64,000 nt of DNA from Chaunax sp. Z400 (taxonomy: Eukaryota > Chordata > Actinopteri > Lophiiformes > Chaunacidae): contig CM075195.1 in the NCBI GenBank assembly GCA_037577475.1, positions 24,083,399 to 24,147,398 of the forward strand. Direction: 5' to 3'. The position numbers and the translations under genes are program-made. Each line of letters starts with the position of its first letter. The first letter of the stretch is position 1. Shown one piece after another: positions 1 to 12,573 of the stretch. The notes beneath the pieces were generated by a model. The model saw only the letters and a list, made by a program, of their open reading frames with translations, had not been told where the DNA came from and ran no database searches.

Positions 1-179
1 AAGCTGCAACAAGTGCCTCTGTGAATCTAATATTACATTTGAGCACTGCTCACTCTCGTTTATCTTGTCTTGAGGCTCAGGCACACACGTTTCTTCTCTC
101 TACCTATCTCAGATGGGTGCTAACACACTTACAGGCTACAGTGAAGATCTCTGTCCTCTATGAAATCATATTTAAATGT

Positions 180-508
180 GGCGGATCCACATTTTAATTT
201 GGATCTGCACCAGATTGCACACACTCATAGATACCAACCTCCTAAATATGCCTGATTTCTTTCATCAAGATCCATGAATTATTCAATGAGAAATTTAAGA
301 AAATAATGGAAAAAAAATAATGTAAAAGAAAGCGAAAAGAAAAGTTCTGGATCTGCCCCTTCCACCAATATTTGATGCTGTCTGTTTTGGCCCGAGACTC
401 ATCCAATCAATAAGTTTCATGGCAGGCCATTTTGTAGTTGTAATCTTGCAGACAATCAAACAAACAACCAGACATCGATGAAAACATAACGTCCTTGGCA
501 GAGGTAAA
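180..508 (+). repeat. Copy A of a CCTTGGCGGAGG-ended interspersed repeat
   Basis: This copy contains the GGATCTGCACCA and TTCTGGATCTGCCCC segments and ends in AAAACATAACGTCCTTGGCAGAGGTAA (given here as AAAACATAAC then GTCCTTGGCAGAGGTAA). The end is the inverted counterpart of the ACCTCCGCCAAGG start seen at 1828 and (degraded) 39142. I recognise this as an abundant teleost dispersed repeat, but the class is uncertain. A non-autonomous DNA transposon is plausible because the ends are inverted. Confidence 0.55.
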
Positions 509-1547
509 GACAGTAACAAAAAAAAAGAAGACTGGAATAAATACATTTAAGTTTTAATGTGAAAACACAGTGGCAACAAAGTGTTTTTGGAGGTAATTTG
601 AGCTATTTGAAAGTAAAGCCAGGGGGGAAACACACACCTCAGGTCCCATAAAGACCTGCTGCTGCTGAATAAATATTCAGCCAGTCCTCCTGATGCTGCT
701 GTTAAACTGTTTTTCCTTCAGGCATGTGGAGGGGACACCCCTGGGCCTGGGGGTCAGAGAGGGCGTGAGAGCACAGGCTGGGAGAGAGAGAGAGGGAGAG
801 ACTGACACCGAGGAGATCCTGGATCGCATCTCTGGATGCGCTATGAGGAAGCAATCCAATACTGTAAACATGCTATCTCCCCTTAAACCTGGGAAATGCG
901 ACCCCACTCTGCTGTTCATGAGGTCGTGAACAGCAGAGTCCGTCCTGACGTGCTGTTTTCACGAGTGGTTCACTCAACCTCTATATATGCTGATACTTCC
1001 TGGAAAGTGGTGCATCTTCAGTGGTGACATCATGCTGCACTAGTCCAAACCAATTAGGTCATCAAAAATTTCTCACCAGTAACAGGACATCATGGCTGGG
1101 GTGTATGTGTGGGGTGTGGGGGGTCACTGTCATCTCTCTACACTAAAAAATATTTCTGCCCAAAACGTTGACTTTAAATACTTTGATTACATATAAAATG
1201 TCAACCTAATTTTATAACATGGATTCAATGTGAAGGGTTATTCAGTTATTGCATTTAAAGTTAGGGGTAAATTTTACATAAACATAATGTATTTATTCAA
1301 ATATTTAGGTATTAAATAAAAATAAAGCATTTAAAATCTGTTATTCTGTCTACTGTAAAAAGATTACACTCAAGTTCTGTTTTTTTATACACAAAATGAG
1401 AAACTTTGCATTAATGTGACTCTTCAACTCTTTATATTTACATTCTATGTTTTAGGCATCATTATTTTTTCGTGATATTATCTGATAAAGGAGAAAAAAA
1501 ATCAAAAATAATTATTCATAAAAGAATACAGAGTTCAGTAATCATAC

Positions 1548-1629
1548 CTTTCTGACTGACTTATCAACCTGCTGCTGTCTGACTGATCCTGAACCAATTC
1601 ATCCATTCTGTCACCGTCCAAGCTCACAT
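1548..1629 (-). CDS. Weak candidate exon following the 20-kb first exon
   Basis: This is an 82-nt minus-strand segment between a CTAG acceptor and an AAG|GTATGA donor. It carries one open frame that begins VSLDGDRMDELVQDQSDSSR. It enters in phase 1, matching the exit phase of the 19963-19999 candidate, and leaves in phase 2. A better acceptor (TTCCTGTTCCAACAG) lies 9 nt upstream, but using it puts a stop in the leading bases. In that case the internal ATG (A at -3, G at +4) could be a start codon instead. The peptide has a protein-like charged composition but was not recognised. Confidence 0.2.
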
Positions 1630-1827
1630 CTAGTCACACTGTTGGAACAGGAAGTACATCACATTAACAGAGTACTGACTCTATCCCATGGGACCTCTCA
1701 GTGAAAATATTTGGAATCTGAACTTTAAGTAGCCTCAGTGACTGCTAGCATCACATGTTGCTCTATTTCTGCTAAACGACACATATATGTCACATGTCAT
1801 CAGCTATAATGGCATCCAGTAGAGCAC

Positions 1828-2060
1828 ATACCTCCGCCAAGGCTGAACAATCCTGACTGGCTTGCGTGGCCCACGCCCCATTAATCCACAAATTTGGAAT
1901 AAGTTAAGTAGTTTTTGTGGAATTTTGGAAAATTTGAAAAATCTCACAATGTTATAAAAGTGGGGACAAAATCCAGAATCTGCCTCTTTATTTGGGTCAT
2001 GCTCTTTCATTACCCATGCCCAATCTTCCAACAAGTTTCCTAATCCCCGAAACAACTTGC
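1828..2060 (+). repeat. Copy B of the same CCTCCGCCAAGG repeat
   Basis: Starts TACCTCCGCCAAGGCTGAAC and runs through CCACAAATTTGGAATAAG and AAAATCCAGAATCTGCC-like segments shared with the family. It holds the end missing from copy A. The right boundary is approximate. Confidence 0.5.
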
Positions 2061-4093
2061 ACTCTTTAAGGCTTCCCGCTTTTTCATCGCCTTCAGTGAT
2101 TTAGTTGGGAAAAGTATCAAAACAAAGAGCAAAGGCTGAGTCAAGAAAATCACTGAAATGACAGACTTCAAGGAGAATTAACAAACATTATTAAAAAGAA
2201 GTGGATTTTCCACCAAATCTAAGAAATTATCTAATCCAACTGGAATTATTTTTTACAGAAAGACTCAATATGCCCTCAGAATGAGTCTATGGGTTAGAAA
2301 CCTTATAATGAGCAGATTATTTCACTATAACTCACACTATGACTTTATGTAAGCACCAGACTGGCAAAGATTTATGGTTAAGTGAAGATTTATCTTTGAA
2401 GTTGTTGTGAAAGAAGCAGAAATATTGTTAAGTGAGATAAAACTACATCAACAATGTTTCCGCCTGAAAATTTAGAATGCTTCAGGAGCTTCTGTGAGGA
2501 CTTTAAGCATAAAGGCCGTGGAGCTCCAGTACAACAGAAAGTACCTCATTCTGTTGTCAGGTAGAATTTGTTTATAAAGGCTTTTGATGAACTTCAGCGT
2601 AGATATACAATCTCTGATAACATATGAGCACTGGGGGAGACGAAATTTAGTTTTTAACTACTAGCAAATATTAGGTCCAACACACCAAATCCAGCAACAT
2701 CTGTCCAAACAGCCCCCTTAAAAAGTGAGAGGCTGTGAAAAGACAGAAACACTTGATGCTCATGCGATGCATACTAATTCTGCATGTGTGACTGCGTGTT
2801 TTTGTGTGAAAAAGAGAGGGAGAGCTCCAAAGATTGTGAAAACAAGTCCCTTTCACACTGATAAAATCTGTTAATCTGGCTGTGCTCAGTATATCAGCTC
2901 CATTCAGTTCCCTGAAGGACCTCTGGAGTGAGGTAACGCACTCAGCTGCACGACTCACTCACACTCGCCAGATGTTTGGACAGAGCTGATGTACTTGTCG
3001 CAGTCGAGTACTAATCCCCTTCGCCGTGTCATCGTCGCTGACACAGTCTTTCGCCAGCAAGCCCACGTTTGATGTAAAGGAGACATCAACAGACACACGT
3101 GTGTAGACAGTCAGCACACAAATATTACCCGTCCAGCTGCCTAAAAAGCAGTGTTGTGATTGAAATTCATGTGCATGAAAAAACAACCTGAAGTTTACAT
3201 AAAGCTTCACTGAATTAAACTGGGATGTGCACATGTGCATGTGTCCATGTGAACCGGTCAGTGTAGCGCACAGGTTTGAATGAAAAGTGCCTATGTGTGT
3301 GTGTAGAGGGATAAAGCCCTTGTTCTGGCCCCATAGTCTCTTTTTTTCCAGCTTGCAAAATGTGGAAAAAATGCACTGTGACTCCAAGCGTGAAGCAAAG
3401 TGCCAGAAACGCTGAACCAGGACAAACACATAAAATTCCATGGCTCCATTAGCCATCCTCAAGCTTAGCCTGGCACGGTTCACTTTGACAGTGGGAAATG
3501 TATTTCAGAGCAACAGCTGCACACAAAGCTAAGTCCAAATCAACTCCTCAACAAAGACAGATATATAGTTCCAGTTTCTGGCGGGTTGGACAAAATCCTT
3601 CATTCTTTTATGCAGTACTGTCTCCTGCTGCATATTGTTAATGCACATTATGCACTGACTCACTCTGACATCACCCAAGCATCTTCCTGAAACAATTATG
3701 CAAACGAAACATCCCGAAGCCTTTATTATGGGGCACGTGCACTCAGACGGCTCACAGTGCAACAGTGTGAAGAGTGGATCTAATCAGAGTAGATGGAATG
3801 TGACCTCTCACCCCTACCCATGATCCTCTGCAGCCGCTCTAGCTGCCTTATCTGATTGGTCTGTCTGGCACAGTAATCATTTCCAGAACCCAAGCTGGGC
3901 CGCCAAAAGCTGGAGGGATGGGGAGGGGGGCATGAGCGCTGAAAAATCCACTGGTGTTGCAACACAGACCATGTCATTGTATGATTTTAAGATAAAATAA
4001 GTATATGTGAGATGTTTTCATACCAATGTAGCATTACCACACAAGGAGTTCACTTCTTGTGAACTGCATGAGACAGTGGCTTTCCAATGTATA

Positions 4094-5577
4094 TACAGTA
4101 CAATCCCGATTCCAAAAAACAGACACTAAATCACACTTAAAAACAGAATACAACCATTTGCAAACAAAAGGCTAGGGCTGCACGATATCAGACAAACATT
4201 GTAATATTTTCATTTTTGCCATATATATATTGCAATATGAAAAAATAAAGGTATTTTATTTGGAAGAATGAATCATTCTAAAACTTTTGTCACTTTTTTG
4301 ACAACTTTTTTGTTACTATTAATAATAAAGATTTGCCACACCAACAAAGTAAAGCAAATAGCAAGCTTAAATGAAATATATATCACAAAATAACAGCACT
4401 CAATAGACCACAACTTTATTCAGAGCTCAGTGGGTGCATTAAATCATGCAAGAAAAGCAATATTCATGTGTATCTGAGTGTGTGTGTGTGTGTTTGAGAG
4501 CTTCCTCACACAGTCCCAGAGTTCATTTCAGTCTGTAAAGAGTCTGTTTAGTTTCCCCCACAACTCAAAAACAGTTCAGTTCCAATCCAATACATCACCG
4601 ACTCAAATGTCCCCTCCAGGTTTTACTACTGATCCCCACAAAACAGGTCTGCCAAGACCGACAACTCTGGAGAAACTATGACTGAGAATACACACATCCA
4701 TCAGATTATTCCTCCTCCTGACACAGACTCCAGAAACACTTATGTTTTACCATCAGCTGGCTGCAGTGACACTGACTTTGATGTGATGTCAAGGGTAAAG
4801 CTGGTGCATCTCTCCTCCATTGACCAAACAACACCGGCAGCTCTGAGATCCACTGGCTGTGCAGGCAGAACCTGCATGTCAGCAAACTCTGTGCATCCAG
4901 GAACCCTTAAGTCAGAATAAATTATCTTCATCAGTCAGACTCCTCTTGTTCATCAGTCAAAGAAAATGAGAACCATGTGGGTTTTGCTTCTCTATCGAGC
5001 AGCAGTAAATTTATAGCATGGCGTGTTAGAGTTCATTTGTCTCATTTGACATTGGACATCCTGTGATTCGACTAGTTTGCATGCATGAATTGCGACGACA
5101 ATGTTGAAATGATACATCATGCATCCCGTTATGTTTACATACTATGATTCCTGATTCCTGAGCCCATGTAGTAATATCCTTCATACAATCGTGTTTAAGT
5201 GGTGAACCTCATCCCATCCTTTCTTGTGAATGACAGAGTCTTTCCAGGATCCACTTTCATACCCAAACATGATACCATCACCTGCTACCTGCTGTGTGTA
5301 TACCTAAACAGATGTTTGGAGCATTTCACAACTTTCCTGGTCTTTTGTTGGCCCTGTCCCAACCTGTTTAGAACCAGCTGCTGGCATCAAATTTACAATA
5401 AGCATGCATTAACAAAAATCAATGAAGTTGATGAGGTGAAAGATTAAATGTTCTGTCTTTGAAATGTTTATAATTGGATATGTGTTGGAAATGATTAGCA
5501 AATGATCAAATCCGCTTTATTCAGGTTTTTACACAGCATCCCCACTTTTTTGGAAGCTTGGAATTTGTGGTTGTAGT
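4094..5577 (-). mobile_element. Tc1/mariner relic, internally deleted, with a nested insertion
   Basis: The left end (TACAGTACAATCCCGATTCC) and right end (TTGGAATTTGTGGTTGTA, reversed) are diverged terminal inverted repeats of a known fish Tc1-like family. The right part, 5131-5577, matches the upstream region and the first codons of its transposase on the minus strand (GATGGGATGAGGTTCACCAC). It then jumps to a mid-gene segment (CATGTAGTAATATCCTTCAT), so the centre is deleted and a stop is present. The part between 4173 and 5130 is a separate element. The copy is dead; no functional transposase can be read. Confidence 0.65.
4173..5130. mobile_element. Element with TAGGGCTGCACGATAT ends, nested in the Tc1 relic
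   Basis: The left end TAGGGCTGCACGATATCAG and the interior (ATATATATTGCAATATGAAA) match a common teleost repeat. The right end, TGATACATCATGCATCCCG, is its diverged inverted copy, preceded by GCGACGACAATGTTGAAA, as usual for this family. hAT-like ends are my best guess; no 8-bp target duplication is clear. The interior holds no convincing coding sequence. Confidence 0.5.
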
Positions 5578-6059
5578 AATTATAGGAAGGTAAAGTTAAT
5601 TTGAATAAGGCATGTTGATGGTTAAAAAGGGTCAGGAGAGAGAGGAGAGAAAATCAGAGACATGGAAAATGTATTCTTCATATGGAGTAACAATCTCCGG
5701 CATCAACCTAAGATATCATAAGATATCCTTGTATTTAAAATAAGAGGCACTTTATTTTCATTGTTTTCTCATGTAACATACAGTAAAGCTCCACTGTATA
5801 TGGAGCGCTGACTAACTGAGGCTTTGCACTGAATTCCTGCAGTATGTTACCATTGAAACAGCCACTAAGTCACTCTTAAACAGCACCGCGAGCAGCCATT
5901 CCTCACACTGTCTCCCCAGCGCTCCCTCATGCACACAAACACACACACTCCCTCCATTCTGTTCAGAGCATCAGCATGCAGAGAAAAACCCATCAGTAAT
6001 CCCCTGCTGCTCAGCTGTGGAACTGCCTGGCTGCCCCATGGTAGTTATAGGTCACCCAC

Positions 6060-6082
6060 CCACACACACACACACACACACA
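6060..6082. repeat. (CA)n microsatellite
   Basis: About 11 CA units. Rest of 5578-7914: no gene, RNA or clear transposon seen apart from this tract and CA-rich flanks. Confidence 0.95.
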
Positions 6083-7929
6083 TCTTCAAAGGCATGCACA
6101 CACATCCACAGGCATCACAATGTGGTTAGTGTGGGTCATGCTAATACTCTCTCATCTGTCTCCCACAAACACAGACGCCCCCACCTACACAGCAGCAGCC
6201 TGAGTGTGTGACAGAGAAATGCCAGTCTTTATCGCGCCCTGCAGTTTAAAACGCCTTCTAATCCCCTCAAAGTGGCAGAGCTTTATGGTCAATTCACACC
6301 CGTTCATGCTTCTTCTTCTCTCTCCCTGCAGCCTCAAGAATAATCCCCACTGCAGCTGTGGCACAACATCAGAAAAGTGTCTAATAGACTCAGTGACATG
6401 GATATAACATACATACACAGGAGTGTGTTGATGCACTGCATGGTCACATGATACTAGGTGGTGACGTGCTAATGTAATATGATGTGTGAATAGTGATCTC
6501 CTCTAGCGGCACATGTACATGCGTTCTCGTACACCTTGTTCAAACAGGTTGTTTACACTTTAACCAGTGTTAGAAGTGAAGATTTCCACTTTAAAAAGAT
6601 TGTTTTCAAATAAATGTGCTATCTTAGGGCTTCTGGAGACTTGAATTATACTAGAAGAGCTACATGGAGTCATTTTTGGTTGATTTCTTTTACATTTTGA
6701 TACAAAGTAAAAAGCAGTCACCACAATTTTCAAGAGCCTTAAGTCTCCAGTACTCTTTAATTTGTCTTTTATCATAAATTTAAAGAATGACGGGCAGCAA
6801 ATCCTCCCATTTGAGAAGCAAGAAACAATGAATGGTTGGTGTTTTTGTTTGAAAAATAACAAATGATCACCAATTAATAATAACCTGCAAATTAATGAAC
6901 TGATCAGTTATTTCAGCTTCATTAAATTACACTGTAGATTAAACTTAAGGTTTATTTAAGAGTAAAACATCTTTACTCAGACATACTAGAATAAGAGATA
7001 ATATATTGTATTATTTCCAGTATCTATATCAGTGCTGTTCTCCATGATGAACCACAGAGACCTCAATAACACTCCAAATGGATCTGATACAGAAGCTGGT
7101 GAAAAATGATGCAGGTGTTTTAAGATAGTATACATGACCATCAGCAGCAGTGTGTGAGTCAAGTTGTTTCAGTGTCATTATGGTGTCATGTGATCACAAG
7201 TCAACAAATGGTGGATTGTTGACAATGTCTGATAATGGTCTCCTTTATACCTGTGTGTTAACTTTATTATTGTTTACACTGGTAACATAGAGCAATGTTT
7301 ATTAAATTGTTGTGAGAACTTTAACAATGGACACAGAGAAACCATAAGTTACATCTTAGTTTGACTTTTTTCTTCTTCTTTCTCCTACCAACTTATTGTA
7401 TGAAAAGGTAACTTTACTTTAGAGTCTTTATCGATCAGTCAGTCTGCATTACTGTCAACAGCTGGTTTTCTCAAGATGAGGGTTTACTGCTTTTCACTGT
7501 CGTACATGATAAACTTACGTTTTCTTCATTTTATCTTATTTTTAATAGAACTTTTAAGATATCACCTCTGGTTGCGAAGGATATTTGTCAGAATTTAAGT
7601 TAGTAAAGTAAGTAAGTAAGAGTAAATGATTAAAAGCAGTAGTTGGAAATGAGTAATAGCTGCAGGGAGGAATTGTTTATTAATTAGCCTTAGTTGATCA
7701 CACAAGAACAGACAACAGAGTTCACACGTTTTTTTTTCTACATTCAACACTAAATGCTGCTTTTACTGACTACTGCAGTCTCAAAATTATTCAATATCTG
7801 AGTATCCTCTCTCATAAGAGCACATATTTGTAAATCAGACATTGTTAAAACACTGTCCAACCATAATACACTTACTTTAGCAGTAGAGTCCCAAAGTTGT
7901 TTTTCTGTTAAGGCCTAAATTTTCATAAG

Positions 7930-8520
7930 GGCTCCATGACCTCCAAAAAGCACTGCTGACCCAGAAGCAAAAGAAAAGTTGACTCCAGTAGCTCAAAACC
8001 ATCTACATAAGACACAGAAGTTGTGGGATGATGTGCTCTGGAGCCAAAATGTAACTTTTGGGGCCTATGGATCAGGAAATCCTAGAGGAAAACGTCTGAG
8101 GAAGCTGAAGCTGTGGCGTCATTGGACATTTTCAAAAGGACTATGATCCCAAGTAGACCTCAAAGTCCACCAAGGCTTGGTTTCAGAAGAAGTCCTGGAT
8201 CATTCAAGAGTGGCCGTCACAGTCGCCTGACATGAATCCAACAGAAAATCTCTGGTGGGATTTGAAGAAGGCGGTTGCAGCAGGTAAACCTAGGAATATT
8301 CCAGAACTGGAGGCCTTTATCCATGAGGAATGGGCTAAGATTCCTCAGGAACGCTGCCAGTAGCTGGTGTCTGGATGTGCATCATGTTTGCAGCAGGTCA
8401 TAACAGCTAAAGGGTCTCTAGAAAGAACTAGAGATGCTTGTCATTAAGGATTGAATAATGAATTTGAGAAAGTAGTCAGTAAAAGCAACATTTTGTGTTA
8501 TATTGAAAAAAATAAACAAT
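7930..8520 (+). pseudogene. Tc1-like transposase relic
   Basis: Reads as a decayed C-terminal half of a Tc1/mariner transposase. A conserved segment WPSQSPDMNPTENLWWDLKK at about 8210-8270 carries the usual SPD.NP.EN block with the final acidic catalytic residue, followed by PELEAFIHEEWAKIP. Upstream, GACATTTTCAAAAGGACTATGATCCC corresponds to the second catalytic Asp block in another frame. There is an in-frame TAG just before the conserved segment, plus frameshifts and a missing central part. Related in type, but not closely, to the elements at 4094 and 46741. It is inactive. Confidence 0.8.
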
Positions 8521-8639
8521 TGTCATATCTGTTTTGTTGAGCTACTTAAACTGTTGTGTGATTTGGTTACTGCAAACAGCTGATAATAAGTATATTTTGC
8601 CGATAAACCAAACATAACCAAGACTAAACCTTTGCAAAA

Positions 8640-9125
8640 ACCCATGTCAAATACACACTCACAGACACACACATAGGCCTACAAAGAGAGAGAGAGAGAG
8701 GGGGCGAGAGGGGGGGCGAGAGAGAGGGCGAGAGATGCAAGCATGCATGAACTGAGTATGGCTCTACAGAGGAGGAAACATGGAATGGAATTCCTCTAGA
8801 AGTACACAGGGAAGCCAGTCAACTACATCAGCACACACTGGAAAAATGAAGTGTTGTGTTCAACAGCCACATAAACTGTTCAGTTTCCTCTGTCTCATAA
8901 GAGGAAAGAATTTGAAACAGTGTGTGGAGGGGCTACATGACACACAGACACAGACACACTAAAACTCAATAGTTATAAAAACACACTGACTCAGACACAC
9001 ATAACATTTCACGCAAGCAATTTTTATAAAAATATACAAATATTCAAAAACTCCCACAGCATACACTCATGCAAACGTTGGTAGGATCACACACACACAC
9101 GCACACCAACACACACAAACACAGA
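8640..9125. repeat. GA- and CA-rich low-complexity stretch
   Basis: A GAGAGA/GGGGGCGAGAG tract at about 8682-8735 and scattered CACACA blocks to 9125. The 9126-10161 remainder shows nothing firm. An open segment after TTTCTCTCATTAG at 9170 is only about 60 codons. Confidence 0.7.
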
Positions 9126-10161
9126 ATGTAGACGTGTATGTGTGCGGATGGCTCCATTTCTCTCATTAGGGAGAAGGAGCTGCCTGCAGCACAGCCTCCT
9201 CCAGTCAGTCTGCTGAGATCTCTAAAACCAACAGTACAAGTCAGACAGAGAGAGGAATAAAGCAGTCATACACTGCACCTTGGTTAGAAAAAAAACAAGC
9301 AGAAAAATGGAAGCGAAGGCGGGATCATAAGGAGAAAAAAAAGGGATGGTAGGAGCATGTAGAGTATCTATAATCTATCACTGATTTGACTTCTAAGACT
9401 TTTCAACCTGGAATTCAATGCAAGGCCAAAATGAAAAGTGAAATGAGGGTCAGGATTATAAATAAATACTAAATACTGCAATAAACGCTGAGCAACGTGA
9501 ACTAAAGGGTAAAAGACAGAAGTCATAATGTCCTTTGACACTTAAAGCACACACCAGACACACAGACCAGCCAATGGTAGTGATGATACAGGAGCATTAT
9601 TTCATGTTGATTGTGGATATTGGATTAATCTACCAGCTGATCTCTCTGTTTCACTCTTGGCTCAGCCCAACTGTCACCTGCAAGTGAAAAAAACTTAGAA
9701 CTTGGCAAACTTATGTTGAGAAATAAACAATTTTTAGTTACCCAGATGTAACCTGTAATTATTTCAATTGGTAAGGCAATGTTTAGTTCTACAGTTCTTC
9801 ACATTAACATATTCAAAGGAAGGGCTGTGGTGAAGACAAGACAGAAAAGTCCACACCTGATCGTTTTAGAGATTGAGCCAAGTAGGGATGTAATAAAATA
9901 TCAATACATTTGGGGATTGCAGTATTTTCTCTTGTGATACTTTTTCAATCCTGAGGACAAGTGAATTAATTTGATTTAAATTAATTGCTTAAATGCAAAG
10001 GCTCGTTGAGGTGTTTCATTTTGTGTTCTGTTTGAAGCCCCCACAGCTAGATAGAAGTGTTTTATATTATCTTAAGCCATTTGACTCGTAATAATTTGAT
10101 TTTAAAAAGGGAGAAGTAATTATATATTGCAAATGCAAACAGAAGGAACACAGGCCCATGA

Positions 10162-10455
10162 CCCTTCTGTTGTGTTCTGGTCAAATCTGACTGATTTTTT
10201 TTTAGTTAATTTCATCTGTTTGTCATGAGGTTCCATGAATTTATCCACACGTGACCTTGCTCACAGTTCACTCTGTGGCAGCACGATGGCCAAGTGATAT
10301 GAGCTCAGATCAATGAGGCCTACAGGCCATAAATAGCAAATGGAAGTTCAAAACTTGTGACGTTCACAAGAACTTGAGTTGATAGAAAGATGAAACACAT
10401 TAGGTGATAATATATTATGTATTATTATGGATTTATAATTAGCTAGAATGGAGCA
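10162..10455 (+). mobile_element. Truncated piggyBac-like element, copy 1
   Basis: CCCTTCTGTTGTGTTCTGG, then TAATTTCATCTGTTTGTCAT, CTCACAGTTCACTCTGTGGC and GATTTATAATTAGCTAGAATGG all align with the fuller copy at 27316-27881. It lacks about 235 bp present there (27425-27663), its left TTAA is mutated, and its right end is lost. Confidence 0.65.
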
Positions 10456-10980
10456 ATCATCTGTCTAAACTCAGGATGTTTGATTGTTAAACAGTAAAGA
10501 AACACTTTGGAAAATAGGCATTACCTCCAAATGTAAAAGACAACTCAGAACAGCACATTTGATACTAAAGAAACTGTGTGTGGGATACAGCTGAGCAGCC
10601 ACTGCAGTCTGATATAAGAGCATCCAATGACACTGACCAAGGACAGCAGGAAAGGAGAAAATCTAAAGAAAACAACTGTACTCTGTTCAGACCGAAGACC
10701 GAGAGGAAGACAAGTGAGAATGAAAACACCCGTTAGACAGAGAGAGTGTAAGTTAACAAAAACAAGCTATGGCCATGATAGCTGCAAGATGGACAAGCTC
10801 ACGATAACAATGTTAACATGGTGATATTTAGCTTAGTTCAACAGGCTAGCATAGCCAGAATTAGCAAATTAGCAGTAAACCCAAAGTGCAGCTGAACCTG
10901 ATAAATGTCATTAGTTTACAGGAATTTGGTTTCAAAGAAAAGTAATGAATAACTTGGATTTTTGACCTGATGATGACATA

Positions 10981-11557
10981 GGCTGCTGTCACACCTACCT
11001 CGTTTGGTCCAGACTTTTGGACTTTTCAGTTTGATCCAGATCAAAATTGCAGGTGTGAAACCTCCCTCGGACCAAGGTCCGGATCATAGACTCTGTCTTT
11101 GTTCCGACAAAAAGAGGTGGTCTCGGTCCGGATCAAACTGAACCATGGTTCAATTTGTTTACAGTGTGAAAGCCCTTTTTTGGATGGTTCGGACTTTTGG
11201 ACCAATTAAAGGAAGAGACGATGTATTTAATAGTGATTCGGTCCGAAGAAATCAATCAGTCAACTTGAAAAGCACATTTTCTGCGAGGATGTGAGAGAGA
11301 GAGAGAGAGAACCAGAGAGGATATGAGAGTGGTGCATCTACAAATAAGGAAAATTTCCCTTTTTATGATGACCTGAACAGAATTCTGGGTAATTAATCAT
11401 CAAGTATAGGGAGACAAAGCCCACATAGATGATGACTACAGGACGAAGGTATGTCATGAAAAGTTCTTTAGTGCGCTTGGAAAATCGCAATGCGAAACCG
11501 GACCAAATGTAACAAACACCCAAACCTTGGTTTGGACCTTCAGGTGTGAAAGTGCCC
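10981..11557 (-). mobile_element. 577-bp MITE, copy 1, with intact ATA target duplication
   Basis: Terminal inverted repeats GGCTGCTGTCACACCT and AGGTGTGAAAGTGCCC are flanked on both sides by ATA. The interior contains several palindromic GGTCCGGA/TTTGGTCC motifs and an internal copy of the end-like CAGGTGTGAAACCTCCC. It is the reverse orientation of the copy at 40325-41050. ORFs across it are by-products. A 3-bp duplication suggests a PIF/Harbinger-type origin, but ATA is not the usual TWA site, so the class is tentative. Confidence 0.75.
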
Positions 11558-12514
11558 ATAGACAAAGATAATGGTTCAGACCAAACATGAGAACTACAAC
11601 CTGGGCAAAAGTTGTTCAAAACCATGTATAAAGTCAAAGCATTTATATACACATTGATATTATTACATAAATGCAAGTAATTCCAGCTTGTTTCATTCCA
11701 AGAGCAACTCTCGAAGGTCCATTGGACAGTATTATATCCTGATGCCACATAATGTGCATCAACATAGTTTGACGGCTTAATGGAAAAGTGGACAAAAAAA
11801 CATGTTTGACATAGTGAAAAACATGAAAATGTTTGATATTTTTCATGGGTTGGATTTAAATACACAGACTTTTTGTAGGTTTTTCAAAGCCTTGTGTGTA
11901 TCCTGAAAGGTGAGGAGAAAGAGAAAATAAGGCAGAGATTGAATAAAGAGACAGGGAAAGAATAACACACAAAACCATAGCACATAATACCCAAACTGTG
12001 GAGAAAGAGAGAAATAGAGAAAACAGAAAATAATAGACAGCCCCATTAAGCAGAGGTTATTGAGTAAATTCATCTCAGTAGACAAAAGCTTCTCCCGTGG
12101 TTGTGTTATTGCTGCTTCCACCAAAGTCAACACTTTCTCTCCCATTCTGGTCCATTTGCAACCCCCTGCGTCTGTTAAAAGCTAAATTGCCCAGCTGCAT
12201 TGCCTTAAAATGGTTTCTCATGCATTGCCACCCTATAAAAGTAGCGTTAGGCAGGGCAATTTCAATGATCTAAGAACTGCCACTTTCAGACAGGTAACCT
12301 CAAGGTGCCTTAAATGGATTTCAACATGTTTTTGACCCTGTGGTTTACTTTGTTGTGGGGGAATGGAAGCATTTGCTATCAACACGACAGTGTTTCTCTG
12401 TCCTATCAGCCATATCCTTCTTTCAGATAGAGCGCAGGGGAATTTAAATCTGGCAGAGACCCATACAGAGACAAAAGGAGGATGGGAGACAGAGCTGCAT
12501 TGGCAGAACCTCAC

Positions 12515-12573
12515 TCTAGGAGGCTTAAACTGAGCAGAGAAAGTTCATTCCTCAACTCAAGCAAGACACTCAT
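12515..12573 (-). other. Splice-flanked 59-nt segment, unsupported
   Basis: A strong acceptor (TCTTGCTTTCTTGTAACAG) and an AGA|GTGAGG donor enclose one open frame (MSVLLELRNELSLLSLSLL, phase 0 to 2). The leucine-rich peptide is unconvincing; kept as a note only. Otherwise 11558-14044 holds no recognisable gene. Confidence 0.12.

Noticed and set aside
1072..1132. 61-nt minus-strand segment in phase with the 1.5-kb candidate
   Set aside because: The peptide is Pro/His/Thr-rich from a CACACC tract and the acceptor has no pyrimidine tract.
2959..3483. 174-codon minus-strand ORF
   Set aside because: No recognisable domain. The last part is CpG-containing and precedes GTGTGAGTGAG, but there is no clear acceptor and no partner exon.
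11338..11865. 175-codon minus-strand ORF
   Set aside because: It straddles the end of the MITE at 10981-11557 and has no domain.
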